Position numbers and translations under genes: made by a program. DNA of 64,000 nucleotides from Cercis canadensis. Its lineage: Eukaryota > Streptophyta > Magnoliopsida > Fabales > Fabaceae. The stretch is from assembly GCA_003255065.1 (NCBI GenBank), contig QAOA01002492.1, forward strand, positions 406,928 to 470,927, given 5' to 3'. The notes under the pieces were generated by a model. It did not search any database, had not been told where the DNA came from, and saw nothing but the letters and a program-made list of their open reading frames with translations. Shown one piece after another: positions 32,811-44,458 of the stretch; position 1 is the first letter of the stretch; every line of letters begins with the position of its first letter.

Positions 32811-35800
32811 CTACTTGTGTTTACTTCTACAAATTCATATTTTCAATAACTCTTTGTCCCCCGAGGTGAAGGATCATACCATTTGCATTAAATAGTATCA
32901 ATCAATAACCAAGTAAACTCATGTATGCAATCTCAATGATTTCTTGTTGTACCCCATAATAAGAGTATTCGGTTTCGCCATAACCAAATTCCTTCAAACA
33001 AACTCCACTGTTATTTGTTTTTCGGCCATAGGACTAAGCATCTGTGTAAAATTTATAACTGTTGATATTTACTCGGGTCTAAACTTTCCTTAAGGGACCC
33101 CAAGCCAAAGATATTAAAAGCTCGTTGACAATACTATTCTGAGGGTTTTGTACCTATATATAATTAAGAAAAGGCTAGTAATTTACTAAAGCATAATTGA
33201 ATACAATTAAATATTGAAAATAGTTAGAGTTATGTACAAAATCTTTAAATCATTTATGAAATCCAGTGGAGATTAATCCATGTATTACATATTGCAACAT
33301 AAACATAAAATTGGTTATACACATAAAATTCATATATAAGCATTAGAATAAACCAAGATATTTTGCTGGAATTTACTTCAAGTAAGGTTTAACTTCTAGG
33401 CAATTAAGCAACACATACACTATTGCAGCTGCTAGTTCCTTATTATTGAGATATCGTCATTGCGAGATTCCATGAAGAAAAACAAGATAATTGAATATGA
33501 AAATAAGTTGCCTGACATAAATTTCTTCATCATCATCATTGCAAGGCACTCTTCTAGTCCTAAAATGGACGTGAGATTCAAAATAGTACGAACAAAAAGT
33601 TGAGGTGTCTTCAATGATATATGCTTTGCAAATTGAACCTTCCATATGGACTTCTTTCTTAACCTTTCACTTTAAGGTATGAATAAACCTTTCGAAAGGA
33701 TACATTCACCTATATTAGATAGGTTCACCCATGATCATCTCTTCAACTAAATGAACCAATAAATACTCCATCACATCAAAGAAATCATGAGGAAAAATCT
33801 TCTCAAGTTTGCACAAGATTATGAGAATATTCTGCTCCATTATCTGCAAGTCAACCGTGCATAAAATAGGAAAGCAAAGATCTCGAAAAAAATTGGCTTA
33901 ACTCAATAAGAGGTTCCCAAACTTCCCCAGACAACCCACTAAAAGCAATTAGTAGGAGTCTCTCCATAAACACATGATTATCATAATTTTTTATGTGGGT
34001 CAAAGTCCAATGATTAGTATCGACACAATTCCCTAAATTAGGTGCATATCCATTAGGAAGCTTCACAATCTGCACCCACTCACATACGGCTCTCTCTTAT
34101 GGTCAATACTAAGTGCGTACAATGCCTTGGGTTTCACAATCTTTTCATTTCCTAAGTCTTGCAACTCCAAATTTGGACGTTTACACAACTTTGTCATATC
34201 TAGTCTCGCATTTACATTGTCTTAACTCTTGATTTTTACATCCATGATCGTATTGAAGACATTCTCAAAGACATGGCTCTCTATATGCAGCACATCAATA
34301 TTATGAGGAATTAACAAATCACGCCAATATGATAGGTCCCAAAAAATACTATACTTTGTCTAGTTGTACCTTACACCATAATCACAAGAAACAACACCCC
34401 AACTCTCTGTTACTCTGGGTTATCTCAACACCTGCATGTAAATTTCATCTCCAGAGTAGTGCCTCAGTGAGATGCCCTTCTCTGTAATATTCCTCAAGAA
34501 CTTAATTTTGTTACAACGAAAAATGATGATCTTAGGGCAAAAATTACCGATGGCAATCAAAATAACATATTTTAAGCCCATGCTTCAAATAGAATGCCTT
34601 CGAACCATGCATGCAAATCGAGTATTCCAACTTTCTTGCTGTTTGCCAACCGAATATCATTTCATATGCAGAGAAGTCATTGATAGTCCACAAAAGAGCT
34701 GCCATCATTCAAAATTTTTTCCTTAAAGAAATGTCATAAGTAAACACTCTTTCATCCTAAAACAATTTCAAATCATCAAGCAAAGGTTACAAGAAGACGT
34801 ATATTTTGCTTTTTGGATTATGAAGACCAGGAATAATTACAGTCAAGAACATATATTTTCTTCTCATGCACATGCCAGGTGGAAGATTGTAAGGAGTAAG
34901 GATTACAGGCTAACATGAGTGTGTCTTTGCACCCATTCCAAAAAGACTGAAACCATCAATACATAGACATAACCTCACATTCTTCAATTTTGATGTGAAA
35001 TCCGGGTGAACCATGTCAAAATATTTCCATGTATTTCCATCAGATGGATGAAACAACACCCCTTCTTCATGTTGGTGGTCCTTATGTCATCTCATATCAT
35101 TTACAGATGTGTTAGATGCAAAAAATATTTACAATCTAGGGATAATTGACAAATACCACATCTGCTTAATTGGAACTTCCGTAACCTTCCCCGGTCCAAT
35201 TCTACATGATCTAAATCGTGTTTCACCATAAACCCTACATTACCTAGCAGCTTCATCTTCTCCATAATACAACTTAAACCCATATGGATAACTATCAATC
35301 TTCTTATACCCACAACCAAGCTTAGAAACTAATTTCTTTGTCTGATACAAATTAGTTGGCATCCTAGAACCTGCAAGCAATATCTCTGTCATCAATGTGA
35401 TAAGTTCATCCATGGAACTTTTAGGGAAGTTGTAGTCTAATTTGATGCTTAACAATCTAACAGTTGTTGAAAACACAAAGTGTGTCTCACATCCATCCCA
35501 TAATGGATATTGAGTGGCCCTTAACATATCATAAAATTTTGCGAATTCTGGATTCAGATCCTCCTCCGGTATATGCTCCGGTTCGAAAGAGGGTCCAGTA
35601 ACATCCATAACTATCTACTTATATAAAGGCAAATATTGATTTTCTACATCCATTGGAACAATAGTTTGACGAACCTCTCCATGATTATCCTAATAATAAT
35701 AATTCTTCATGAAACCTTTCGTGTAAAGGTGTATCCTAACCTCATCCAATGTATGAAACTTATGACATTTGCATTCAATACATGGACATCTAATCTTTCC

Positions 35801-35950
35801 TCCATCAATGTACACTTGTTGTTGATTGGGAAACCCAATAAAACTCAACACCGACATTAAAATTATCTCTAACAACCTTATTATTTGAAACAAGTCTCTC
35901 ATGCATCCAACAACGATGTTCATGGATATCCATATTCCTTTAATATTCAA
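32811..35950 (-). pseudogene. CACTA1 tnpD (tnp2-type) transposase, main part
   Basis: Domains read in order on minus: a transposase-associated domain with GGKIRCPCIECKCHKFHTL and HLYTKGF (35700-35830); the TNP2 domain with YPLWDGCETHFVFSTTVRLL, FHPSDGNTWKYFDMVHPDF (~35050), LCIDGFSLFGMG, VILTPYNLPPGMCM (~34880), WDLSYWRDLLIPHNIDVLHI (~34320) and ESHVFENVFNTI; DUF4218-like LCKLEKIFPHDFFDVMEYLL (~33800) and MYPFERFIHTL (~33690); and DUF4216-like WYDPSPRGTK with YEFVEVNTSRTYKGDD at the MULE junction. Many stops and frame changes make it dead. TNPD proteins cut CACTA ends. The last piece lies at 20927-21276. Confidence 0.9.
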
Positions 35951-37309
35951 AATAAAATAAATTTGTTAATCTTTTTCTACAATTCTTCAAAGGTACTAAG
36001 TTCTACTCTGGGTATGACTTCTATCTCATTCTTGAAGTTTGTTCCACCATTAGTAGAAGCTTATAGGGACCAAGTAGGTCAACTAAATTTTGATAGCACC
36101 TCCCCATGGTTCTCCAAGTTCACAAATTATCTTGTTTAACCAGCATAAATATCTACTTAGAGAAACAAAATAAAAGTGCTATGAAATTTAGTTCACCTAC
36201 TTGCTCCCAAAGTTCTACCATCATATTAGTGGAATAATTATTTCAAGAACAATTCCAAAATTGGGGACTATTCGAGAGTTAATCTTACGTGATTAACTCT
36301 CAGACGGGTTTCTAAGTTAACCTAACTAATTTATCATATAAAACTCTAACATACATTCATTCAACAAATTATACAAATAAGCTACATATAACATACAACT
36401 AGAGCCTGAAATAGAATTCTCAAAATCTCAACAATTTCACACTCTTTAATTTAATAAATTATTCTTTAAACCCCACAAAATTAAAATTCATCCATACTAA
36501 TTCAAAAAAATAACAAAAAATATCTAAACCCTCTACATATATCATATACCAAAAGCTCTCAACCAATTTCAACAAGAAAAATTCACAACTACTCCAATTT
36601 TAACATTGAAATTCAGATTCAACACAAAATACAAACTCATAAACTAAACCATTAATCAAGTTTATAATCCATCAAATACCTATCTACAANCCTTAAACCC
36701 CACAAAATTAAAATTCATCCATACTAATTCAAACAAATAACAAACAATATCTAAACCCTCTACATATATCATATACCAAAAGCTCTCAACCAATTTCAAC
36801 AAGAAAAATTCACAACTACTCCAATTTTAACATTGAAATTCAGATTCAACACAAAATACAAACTCATAAACTAAACCATTAATCAAGTTTATAATCCATC
36901 AAATACCTATCTACAACCAATCTACACTTAAACTAGTCCAACAATCTAGAAAAAACTAACCCATTTCGTGCATCATTGAGAAAGAACATAAAAGAGAAAA
37001 TTGGAGAAAAATGACCTACCTCAACTCCAAAGCTTTAAAAAGAGGAAGTAGACAGCTTACACACGTCGCAAAATGCCCTCTAGTCGCCGGAATCTGCCGC
37101 ACATAAAGTTTCACTGAGAGAAATGGCCGGAATTTCTATTTCTTTCTAATTTTCAAATGAAGAAGAAGACAACTGGGCGGGACAGAAATTTCCAGTTTTC
37201 TTACTGATTTTATCCGTGAAAAAATCCTGCCCAAATTTCCTCCCTCCACGCGTTTAGTGAAACAGTGTGTTTTATTTCTCAAAAATCCGTAATAAATCCA
37301 TTCCAAAAA
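35951..37309. other. CACTA1 upstream noncoding region
   Basis: AT-rich sequence 5' of tnpD, without a recognisable gene. A tnpA-like (Transposase_24) gene, expected in an autonomous CACTA element, is not seen here. It contains the assembly duplication around 36690. Confidence 0.6.
36463..36917. repeat. 227-bp duplication flanking the N at 36690
   Basis: 36463-36689 and 36691-36917 are near-identical direct copies with a single N between them, the same signature as at 7673, 29909 and 39822. It is probably an uncollapsed contig overlap. Confidence 0.9.
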
Positions 37310-37588
37310 CTTTACGTTTAGCTTTCTCATAGATGCCAGTTCGTGAGAAACTTACATGCATCTTCTGTCGGGTTTTCTCATAGACTACGTCCGTGAGAAA
37401 ACTTTTGCGCCATATTCCTATCATATTCTCATAGATTTTTCTCACGGAACATAAGACCATGAGAAAATCCATGAGAAATTTCCTCAAGTTCAATACCCGT
37501 GAATAAAACTCATTTTTTTCGTAAGAATTTCTCACAGATTTTTGGTCCATGAGAAATTCTGTGAGAATTTTTCCTTTTTCTTGTAGTG
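37310..37588. repeat. CACTA1 right terminal and subterminal repeat region
   Basis: Clustered ttctcatag, gtgagaaa and tctcacgga motifs lead to the terminal repeat ending CTTGTAGTG. It mirrors 20351-20700 in inverted orientation. Confidence 0.88.
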
Positions 37589-37591
37589 AAA

Positions 37592-38054
37592 TAGGAGGAA
37601 ATGACTATCTCTAACACCCTTCTCTACCCAAGTGTTTACTCACATAATATAAGCAAAGAGTATGCAGACAATATATTTAGGTTGCATATATTACACATAC
37701 TGTAGAAGCACACATATATATAGAGTAGTGTACTACCTTTCCAAGTTCTATCCATTGGTCACAATTCCATAATATCATATATAATCAAAGCACATCAATC
37801 AGCTGAACCAATTGCCAAACCGTTGTCCAATAAAAAAAGGGTGTTGGCTTTAAAAGAGAAGGAGAACATTGGCCAATGACTTGAAATGTTTTCCTTCAAG
37901 GAAATTAATAATGCAATCACAAGCCGTAACCGAATGGCTAATGAAGCTGAATCAATCACATTTAATATATAATATAATATGGGAATGAAAGCAAAGATGT
38001 TGGAGCCATTTACAAAGCAATCAAATATATTTATTTTTAATGAAAATACCAACA
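37592..38054 (-). repeat. Copia#1 5' LTR, outer part
   Basis: It continues the LTR interrupted at 20350, aligned to 16290-16754 of the 3' LTR through aggagaaaatgact and atatttaggttgcat, up to the LTR start TGTTGGTATTTTC (minus) at 38054. The AAA at 37589-37591 is the CACTA1 target duplication. Confidence 0.92.
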
Positions 38055-38059
38055 CATAA

Positions 38060-38560
38060 TAAGCACCCAATCGTAGTGGATCAACATGTGTAGAACTCCT
38101 TGCACTTTTATTGCCACTTGATTCTGCTATAGATGATAGATTGAGCCCCAAAGTTTCTTCGTTATTCCTAAGTTGGTCCATGGAGTTTTTGATCTCAGCA
38201 ATCTCAAAGGACATCTCATGACAGGGTATTATGGATCTTATTAAGCAACCAATTTTATAAAGACCTCTAACAAGGCCACGCTTTTGACAATGCTTTACAG
38301 CTTTGAGCTGATATTCCTCTATTACATCTTCAATGCGATGGGGTACTTTCATCACTTCCTTCACCCACTCTTTCACAATGTTATTGCTGGAGTACTCTGC
38401 TACTTCTCCCTTCATGTCTGCATCCTATGTAACACTGTATTAGTTGTAGTTGATCTTTGATCATGTTGACCTCACCATGCATGCCTCTAAGAAGTGTTAT
38501 TTCATTTCTCAGAAATGGGATCATTTTGTCAACTACTAGGTTTACTATGACTTCTGCCAT
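38060..38560 (-). pseudogene. CC-NLR disease-resistance gene, 5' part (Rx N-terminal domain)
   Basis: From ATG at 38560 on minus the frame reads MAEVIVNLVVDKMIPFLRNE, then ITLLRGMHGEVNMIKDQLQ, the start of an Rx-type coiled-coil domain. A 1-nt frameshift near 38400 moves the reading to EYSSNNIVKEWVKEVMKV, PHRIEDVIEEYQLKAVKH (an EDVID-like motif) and EIAEIKNSMDQLRNNEE, ending at LRLGAYYV where copia#1 inserted. Such proteins are cytoplasmic or plasma-membrane immune receptors. The domain order and start fit plant CNLs of the RPM1-like type. The gene is disrupted by the frameshift, by copia#1 and by loss of the P-loop in the distal piece (15930-16046). Confidence 0.9.
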
Positions 38561-39615
38561 CCTGAGAAAGTTAGAATTGTAGATGTAGAAATTAAAGTGA
38601 AAGATAAGAAGAAGAGTTGATGTGACAAACTTGAGTCACAAGGAAAATGAAGAACATGAGAAAAATAATAAATTAGGGTAAGAGGTCTTTCACATACTAG
38701 GGAGATTTGTGATTGTTCCGTGGCAATAGGAACATGACAATAATTGATGTTATTTAATCTTGGTCGTTTATTTTTAAGGATCAAGATTAATAGCTTTTCA
38801 TGTCCTCCTTGGTATGGTAGTATCCCATTAGTTTATGGTTATAAGATTTTTTTTAAAAAAAAAGTTCTACCGGTGGTGAGATGCCGAGAGAAAGAGAAAA
38901 GAATATTAATTCAAAATTTCAAATGATGGAGGCAAAGAATATTACATTCCATAATAGCAGTAAGTGCACATAAAGCATAAAACCTAAGAGGACTCAAAAT
39001 ATTAGATTCCAAAATGGTTTAAACTCTGTAAAACAAATCATGTGATTCACAAAATAAAGCTTAAAACAAAAATAGAACAATTCCACAAAACATAGAAATA
39101 CAAGGTTGAGTGATTAGGCTCCACATAGCCACTAAATAAAGTATATTATTTTAACAATAAACAAAGACATAAAGTAGCAAGAGCAAGAAAATAAAATTGA
39201 GAATCCAAGAAATCGAGTCAACTAATGCTAAAAAAGAAAAAAAAATGTAAACCAGTTGATTGGGTTCAGTTGAAATTTTGTGAAAAAATATATTCTTCAA
39301 TTAGCTTCAGTGAAAGATTTTTCAATCTGTCAATAACAATCCCCAAATATGTCCTTTTAATTTTACATTTCTTTACTTTGAGTTAGATTTTCAACTTTTC
39401 CTTTATTCTTTTTCAGGAGAATTATAGAACAAAAAATGTAAGCAATATTTCTTTAAAAAAATAAAGAAAAAGTAATAATTATCAAGATAAAAAATTTATC
39501 ATTGATATCATATATTCACCACCAATCAAGAGGTATAACAAAGTGATTATTGTGAGTGGTGTGTACCTAAAAATAGCGGCCCATCTCCAAAGATCAAATC
39601 TGCCTTGATGGGTTG
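38561..39615. other. Intergenic region between NLR and serpin relics
   Basis: AT-rich sequence upstream of both the minus-strand NLR start and the plus-strand serpin. I find no ORF with recognisable features and no clear serpin exon 1. It may hold former promoters of both genes, but I cannot identify boxes with confidence. Confidence 0.5.
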
Positions 39616-40028
39616 GGTCCTACAAGCAAGATCCGACCCTACGGGTTGATCAGATGGGGCAGATTCAAGCAAATCCTGGGCAAACCAAGGGGCTAGGCCA
39701 AGAATAGATCAATATTCTTTCACTACTATTTCTGATCATGCTCTTGATTGGAACTGATCCTATGTTTGGCTTGCTCTTTTTGCTCTTTCTATGTGTAAAT
39801 ATGTAAAATTATTAGATTTTTNGGTCCTACGAGCAAGATCCGACCCTACGGGTTCATCAGATGGGGCAGATTCAAGCAAATCCCGGGCAAACCAAGGGGC
39901 TAGGCCAAGAATAGATCAATATTCTTTCACTACTATTTCTGATCATGCTCTTGATTGGAACTGATCCTATGTTTGGCTTGCTCTTTTTGCTCTTTCTATG
40001 TGTAAATATGTAAAATTATTAGATTTTT
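39616..40028. repeat. 206-bp duplication flanking the N at 39822
   Basis: 39616-39821 and 39823-40028 are near-identical direct copies joined by a single N; gcaagatccgaccctacggg, for example, occurs in both. The few differences (caagca/gagcaa region, tgatca/catca) may be allelic or sequencing differences. Likely an assembly artefact upstream of the serpin exon. Confidence 0.9.
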
Positions 40029-40118
40029 CCTTATAAAGGTTGTCTATCAGAGAACAACTAAAAAATGGTTATTTGATTGATTCTATGGTTTAAATTTGTT
40101 CTGGTTGTGTCTCATTAG

Positions 40119-40691
40119 GCTGGTCAAGTAGAAGATCAAATAAATTCATAGGTTGAAGATGCAACCAATGGACTAATAAAAGGGCTTCTTCCATCAAATT
40201 CCCTGAACAAGACGAAAAAGATAATTCTTGTTAATGCACTATACTTCAAAGGAGCATGGGATCAAAGTTTGATCCATCTAAGACTAAATTAAAAAAAAAA
40301 TTCAATCTTTTGAATGGGCAAATTGTGGAGGCTCCTTTTTTGGTATATTTCTTTTTTCCACATTAGAAAGATGGCCTAAGAAATTTACTTAAGAGATTTA
40401 ATGCAAACCCTGGATTCTTAAACCAAAATTTCAAATTGTGGAAAAAAGAGGTTTTTGAATTATGAATTCGAAGATTCAAGATCTCCTTTAGTTTTGAAGC
40501 ACAAGAGAGCATGAAAAATTTAGGACTTACATTACCTTTCATGCCAAGAAAGCTAACAGGAGTGTCAAATCATCCCTTATGACATGAACTTCATGTTTCA
40601 AAGATTTTTCACTACTCAAAAGGCATTTATTGAAGTCAATGAGGAAGGAATAGAATCTACAGCTAGCACTGCTGTTGTTATGATCCTTAAT
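40119..40691 (+). pseudogene. Serpin gene, 3' exon up to the reactive centre loop
   Basis: After a ctcattag acceptor the exon reads AGQVEDQINS, then NGLIKGLLPSNSLNKTKKI, ILVNALYFKGAWDQS, KFNLLNGQIVEAPFL, FKISFSFEAQESMKNLGLTL and IEVNEEGIESTAS-TAVVMILN. These are, in order, hallmarks of plant serpins: the NALYFKGxW strand, the C-terminal sheet segments and the hinge EVNEEGTEA before the reactive loop. Serpins trap proteases through that loop. Stops and frameshifts (near 40260-40390, 40590 and 40625) show decay. The reading resumes at 57159 after copia#2. Exon 1 was not found in the window. Confidence 0.9.
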
Positions 40692-41159
40692 TGTTGGTAT
40701 ATTTATAAAATATAAATGTATTTATTTGGGTTTTAAATGTGTTGATTATTTACCTTTAGCCTTTCATGGCTATATTTTATTATGTCTTAAAGATGATTGA
40801 TTCAGCCTTAAGGCCATATGATTATGGTTTATTTTTTGCTATATTAAGGCTAATTGATTAAGTTATTTAAGGCAATAATACTAGCCATTATGTGGTTGAT
40901 TGGTCTCACCTCATTTATAGCCAACATTCAGCTTTGATTAAGGAAATATATTCCTTAATTTGTGCCCAATGATTGGAAGCCAATGGATCTCTACCTCGTT
41001 GCACCTGGTGGACATACTAATAATCACTTGCAAGAGGCATAAATTGTCTTAAAGAAAGCAAGATACCCATGCCTCATCTTGGTGCCACACCTATAATTCT
41101 CTCTAACATATTGTTATTATTTGTATTTTATTTTTATTTTTGTAGGCCTAGGAACAACA
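40692..41159 (+). repeat. Copia#2 5' LTR
   Basis: Start TGTTGGTATATTTATAAAA, end tgtaggcctaggaacaaca. The 468-bp LTR is shorter than that of copia#1 (703 bp) but shares its ends and the tctctctaacata...gttattattt stretch near the 3' edge, as well as the agcatgcctcatcttggtg-like segment complementary to gatgaagcacgggtatct in copia#1. Confidence 0.88.
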
Positions 41160-41610
41160 ATTTTCACTACAAGAAAATTGTAGTTTTCTTATAGAACGAT
41201 TCTGTGAGAAATAGTGGAAAAGTCCGTGAGAACACTGTTTCTCACGAACCTATGGGCGAGAGAAAAGTAGGCATGACAAAAGCATTTTCTCATGGAAAAA
41301 TTGATCAGTGAGAAATTTCTCACGGATAAATATTTGTTATGCCTGAGAAAATCTCACGCGCAAGTCGTGGATTTTCTCACGGACATCATCCGTGAGAAAT
41401 TTCTCATGAATAACTATCTATGAGAAAATTTATGAAAAATCCTTTCTAAATATTTTTTTTATTTTTGGATTTTTTTTTCTAAAATAACAATTTATTTTTT
41501 CTAAACATTTAATCAAATTAATAAACAAAATTAAATGAAATATAGCTAAATTTTATTAATAAAAAAATGTTATACAATAAAAAAAAAATACAAAAGAATC
41601 ACAATCAACA

Positions 41611-43009
41611 CTAGTCCTCCTCATTAGTGTCGTCCTCAACTGTAGGCTGCGAGGCCGAACCAGATCTTGGATGTTGCTACTGTAACTGTCCTAGTATAGA
41701 GGCGAGCACCTCAGGTGAAATGCTGCTTGCATCCAGTGCGTCGGCCATTAGGTAGAGGCGAGCCATCTCCTATTGCAAGCTCGCCATCTGGGACAGGACC
41801 TTAGACAAGGCCGCATCCAGCTACTGGGAGGGTTGGGTAGGTTGTGAGGAGGCAAAGTCCAAAACGCCAGCCTTAGAGCCCAAGTCATAAACCCAGTCCT
41901 TGTTATTCTTTTTGCCAACGACATTGAGCTAAATCACGGTGTCGTCGACAAAAGAAGAGGAGCCGGCTTGGCTCTCAGATTGACGTCTCTCAAACTCAAG
42001 TCTGCATAGATAACAATATTAGGTTAGTATTAGAATTAATACATGTAATTACTTACGTAAAGAGTTAAGAACAATTTAATACTTACATAGGTAGACTTTG
42101 CTTTTTGATGTACCCAACCCTTAGTAGAGTTATGCTTGAGGTAATGAAAAACCTCTTAAGCGTTGGGCACTCTGCCCAACTCTTTCGTCTACAAAAAACA
42201 TAAATTGACTCTATTAATAAAAAATTATGTTATTAAATAAAAAAACTTACCAGTCTCCGTTTGTGCTTAGAGATGATGATAGAGAATCCTCTGTGAAATG
42301 TCTGCCCCTAATCTAAGGACCGGTTCTTCTTGTTCCTCTTAGAGATGGCCTTATACTCCTTAGAGGCCCATATTGCTCTGAGAGCCTCAAGTACCGCATC
42401 AGACAATCAATCGTCCTTGCTCTTCCTGATCCCGATGTCTTAGAAAGAGGAGTGAATGTTGTCTGAGCACATAGAGAGCCAGACCTTATGAATCTAGCTC
42501 TCGTACTTGGGCTCCCAAACACATCTCCTCTGCAATAGAAAATAAAATATCAAATTTAGTAAACATGTATACAAAATATGTTAGTAAATAAAATAAAATA
42601 TATTGTTTCTTACCTTAAACACTATCCACCAGTGTTCTTTCACCTTATTAGAAACTGAGGTAAAGTTCGGCCAAGGCTGCTCGTACTTCAACTTGTAGAC
42701 AACCGAAAGTACGTTCACGAGCTCCTTGGAAGGGTAAAAGCTAAAAAAAAAAAAACATAGTTAATTGTTAAATAATAGAAATAAAGTAATAAAAACATTC
42801 AAATAAAAAATATTAGAATTAACTTACTCCTTCTTCTCGTGTGGCATAATAACTAGCCGACCATCAGACAGTCGGGAGCCCAGTCGTGCAGAGTCTGAAA
42901 TGGATGAACTCGCCTGAGACAACCCCGCAGTAGCCGATGATGTCGAGCTTAGGGTCGCAGCTCTTGAGCACCCCTCCCTTGTTGCAATGGGAGATGAGCT
43001 GCGTGCCAA
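41611..43009 (-). pseudogene. CACTA2 tnpA-like gene (Transposase_24, En/Spm type)
   Basis: Five exons with GT-AG borders can be read on minus: 43009-42831 (SATAGLSQASSSISDSARLG, then RLVIMPHEKK), 42740-42614 (YPSKELVNVLSVVYKLKYEQ, PWPNF, VKEHWWIVF), 42529-42251 (CVWEPKYES, IHKVWLSMCSDNIHSSF, YKAISKRNKKNRS, FHRGFS), 42190-42086 (ELGRVPNA, then EVFHYLKHNSTKGWVHQKAK) and 42001-41611 (LEFERRQSESQAGSSSF, VVGKKNNKDWVYDLGSKAG, ending near DDTNEED). This layout fits the plant En/Spm Transposase_24 family, which binds the subterminal motifs. In-frame stops are present (for example in the second, third and fifth exons), so I call it a pseudogene. The first exon could extend upstream. Confidence 0.8.
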
Positions 43010-43139
43010 ACCCCAGGGTCAGTAAAAACATAGACAAGGCCGGCTCGGTCTAAGAAGGTCTTGCAGTAGCCTTGCCTCTGTCCCTCTTGGACAGCAACTC
43101 AGTTGTGGGAAATGACCATCTCGGGTGGTCCAACATCTG

Positions 43140-44060
43140 TCATATAATTTAAATAAAACCAATGAAAATATTAGAATAATAAAAATAGTAATTCTTAAAG
43201 TCAAACCCAAACTCCAAAATCAAAAAACCATAACCCTTAAACCCTAAACCCCAAAATTAAAAAAACTAACTCTAAATCTTAAAACCTTATACCCTAAACC
43301 CTAAACTCATAAATTATAAACCCTAACCCAAACCTAAACCCAAAACCCTAATCCCAATCCCTATTGCTAAATCCTAAACCCCAAAACCCTTAAAAATTCT
43401 ATAAATCCCTAAATAATTAACAAAAAATAGGCAGAGTCTCTCCTAAAAATTGAACATTCCAAGAATTTAAAATTTTACACAATTCATCAAAAACACAAAC
43501 CCTAAATTATAATTTATTCCAACATACATAATTACATAGCAATTGAGGTGAAAATTTACACAATAGTTGAAAAATATAAAAAATTATTTCTAAACCATTC
43601 AAAAAATTTAGAAAAAATTTCAGAATAATTCAACATCAAGCATATAACAAAATTGAGTTCCTAATCTTAACAAATGATATATATTTCATTATTAATTTCA
43701 CTACCTATCAACCTACACTATCAAACTACATCTAAAATAACTCCTACACTATCTAAAATAAGCAACCAACACTATTAAATATCTAAATCCTATAACGTTA
43801 ATGGTAATGGCTCAAATAACTTACACAAAACGCATAAAAATTCAAAGATAATAGATGAGTATAGGAACCTACCTCAACGAGCAGAAAAAAAAAATCTAAA
43901 TTGATAGAGTCGGACTAGGGGACCTGTGCTACAAAACCCAAGCTCCGGAGGCTAGAATGGGGCTAATTTCCTCTGGGGGGAGAGAGAGAGGATGGCGGAG
44001 AACGGAAGAGAGGGAGAAATGAGAGAAAATTGAAAATGGAGGCCGGAGTGGGCAAGGAAG
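43140..44060. other. CACTA2 noncoding region with telomere-like stretch
   Basis: 43200-43400 is rich in aaaccctaaacc-type units, a smaller version of the telomere-like repeats in the MULE. The rest is AT-rich with no gene. A (ag)n run (ggagagagagagagg) lies near 43978. Confidence 0.7.
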
Positions 44061-44458
44061 AAGATAAACAGAGTTTCTCATGGAATTTCTCATAGATCCT
44101 TTTTGTGAGAAAAAAATTGAATTTTAAGTGAAATGGGGCGCACCGATTTCTCACGGACTTTCTCATGGAATCTTTCACGGCGTTAACAATCTATAAGAAA
44201 TTCGGTCAGAACTTTCATATTTTCTCATGGACAGAGTCCATGAGAATGGTCAACACATTAATTGTCACAGTTGGGGCGCCATTTCTCACGGATTTTTCTC
44301 ATGATCCAACTGTCCATGAGAAAATCCGTGAGAAAATCGTAATAGTTATTTTCCATGAGAAAATCCGTGAGAAATTTCATGACTTTCTCACGGATTTTTT
44401 ATCAGTTAGAAATTTCTGTGAGACAATGGCAATTTTCTTGTAGTGTTTAAGACAAATT

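Larger units (their letters stand above)
20351..37588 (-). mobile_element. CACTA1: En/Spm-type DNA transposon with nested MULE
   Basis: Ends are CACTACAAGAAAA at 20351 and the complement TTTTTCTTGTAGTG ending at 37588, with an AAA target duplication on both sides (20348-20350 and 37589-37591). Subterminal regions of 250-350 bp carry many copies of ttctcacgga / tccgtgagaaa-like motifs in both orientations, as is normal for CACTA elements. It carries a minus-strand tnpD gene. The span is 17.2 kb, but 11.5 kb of that is the MULE at 21286-32801. It lies in the 5' LTR of copia#1. Confidence 0.95.
16052..38054 (-). mobile_element. Copia#1: Ty1/copia element with CACTA1 nested in its 5' LTR
   Basis: It is bounded by TGTTG/CAACA ends and by the direct repeat CATAA at 16047-16051 and 38055-38059, a perfect 5-bp TSD. 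The 3' LTR is 16052-16754. The 5' LTR is split into 20115-20350 and 37592-38054 by CACTA1, and its two parts together (~699 bp) match the length of the 3' LTR. Gag, protease, RT and RNase H relics lie in order on the minus strand; the integrase is deleted. It sits inside the coding sequence of a CC-NLR gene. Confidence 0.93.
41165..44445 (-). mobile_element. CACTA2: En/Spm-type element, 3.3 kb
   Basis: The ends CACTACAAGAAAAT at 41165 and ATTTTCTTGTAGTG ending at 44445 are flanked by a TTT target duplication (41162-41164, 44446-44448). Subterminal regions 41180-41430 and 44060-44430 are dense in ttctcacgga and ccatgagaaa motifs like those of CACTA1. It carries only a Transposase_24 (tnpA-like) gene and no tnpD, so it cannot transpose on its own. 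It sits 5 bp downstream of the copia#2 5' LTR. Confidence 0.94.

Noticed and set aside
42313..42522. Arg/Ser-rich minus-strand ORF in CACTA2
   Set aside because: It is an alternative frame of the third Transposase_24 exon, whose other frame matches the family better.
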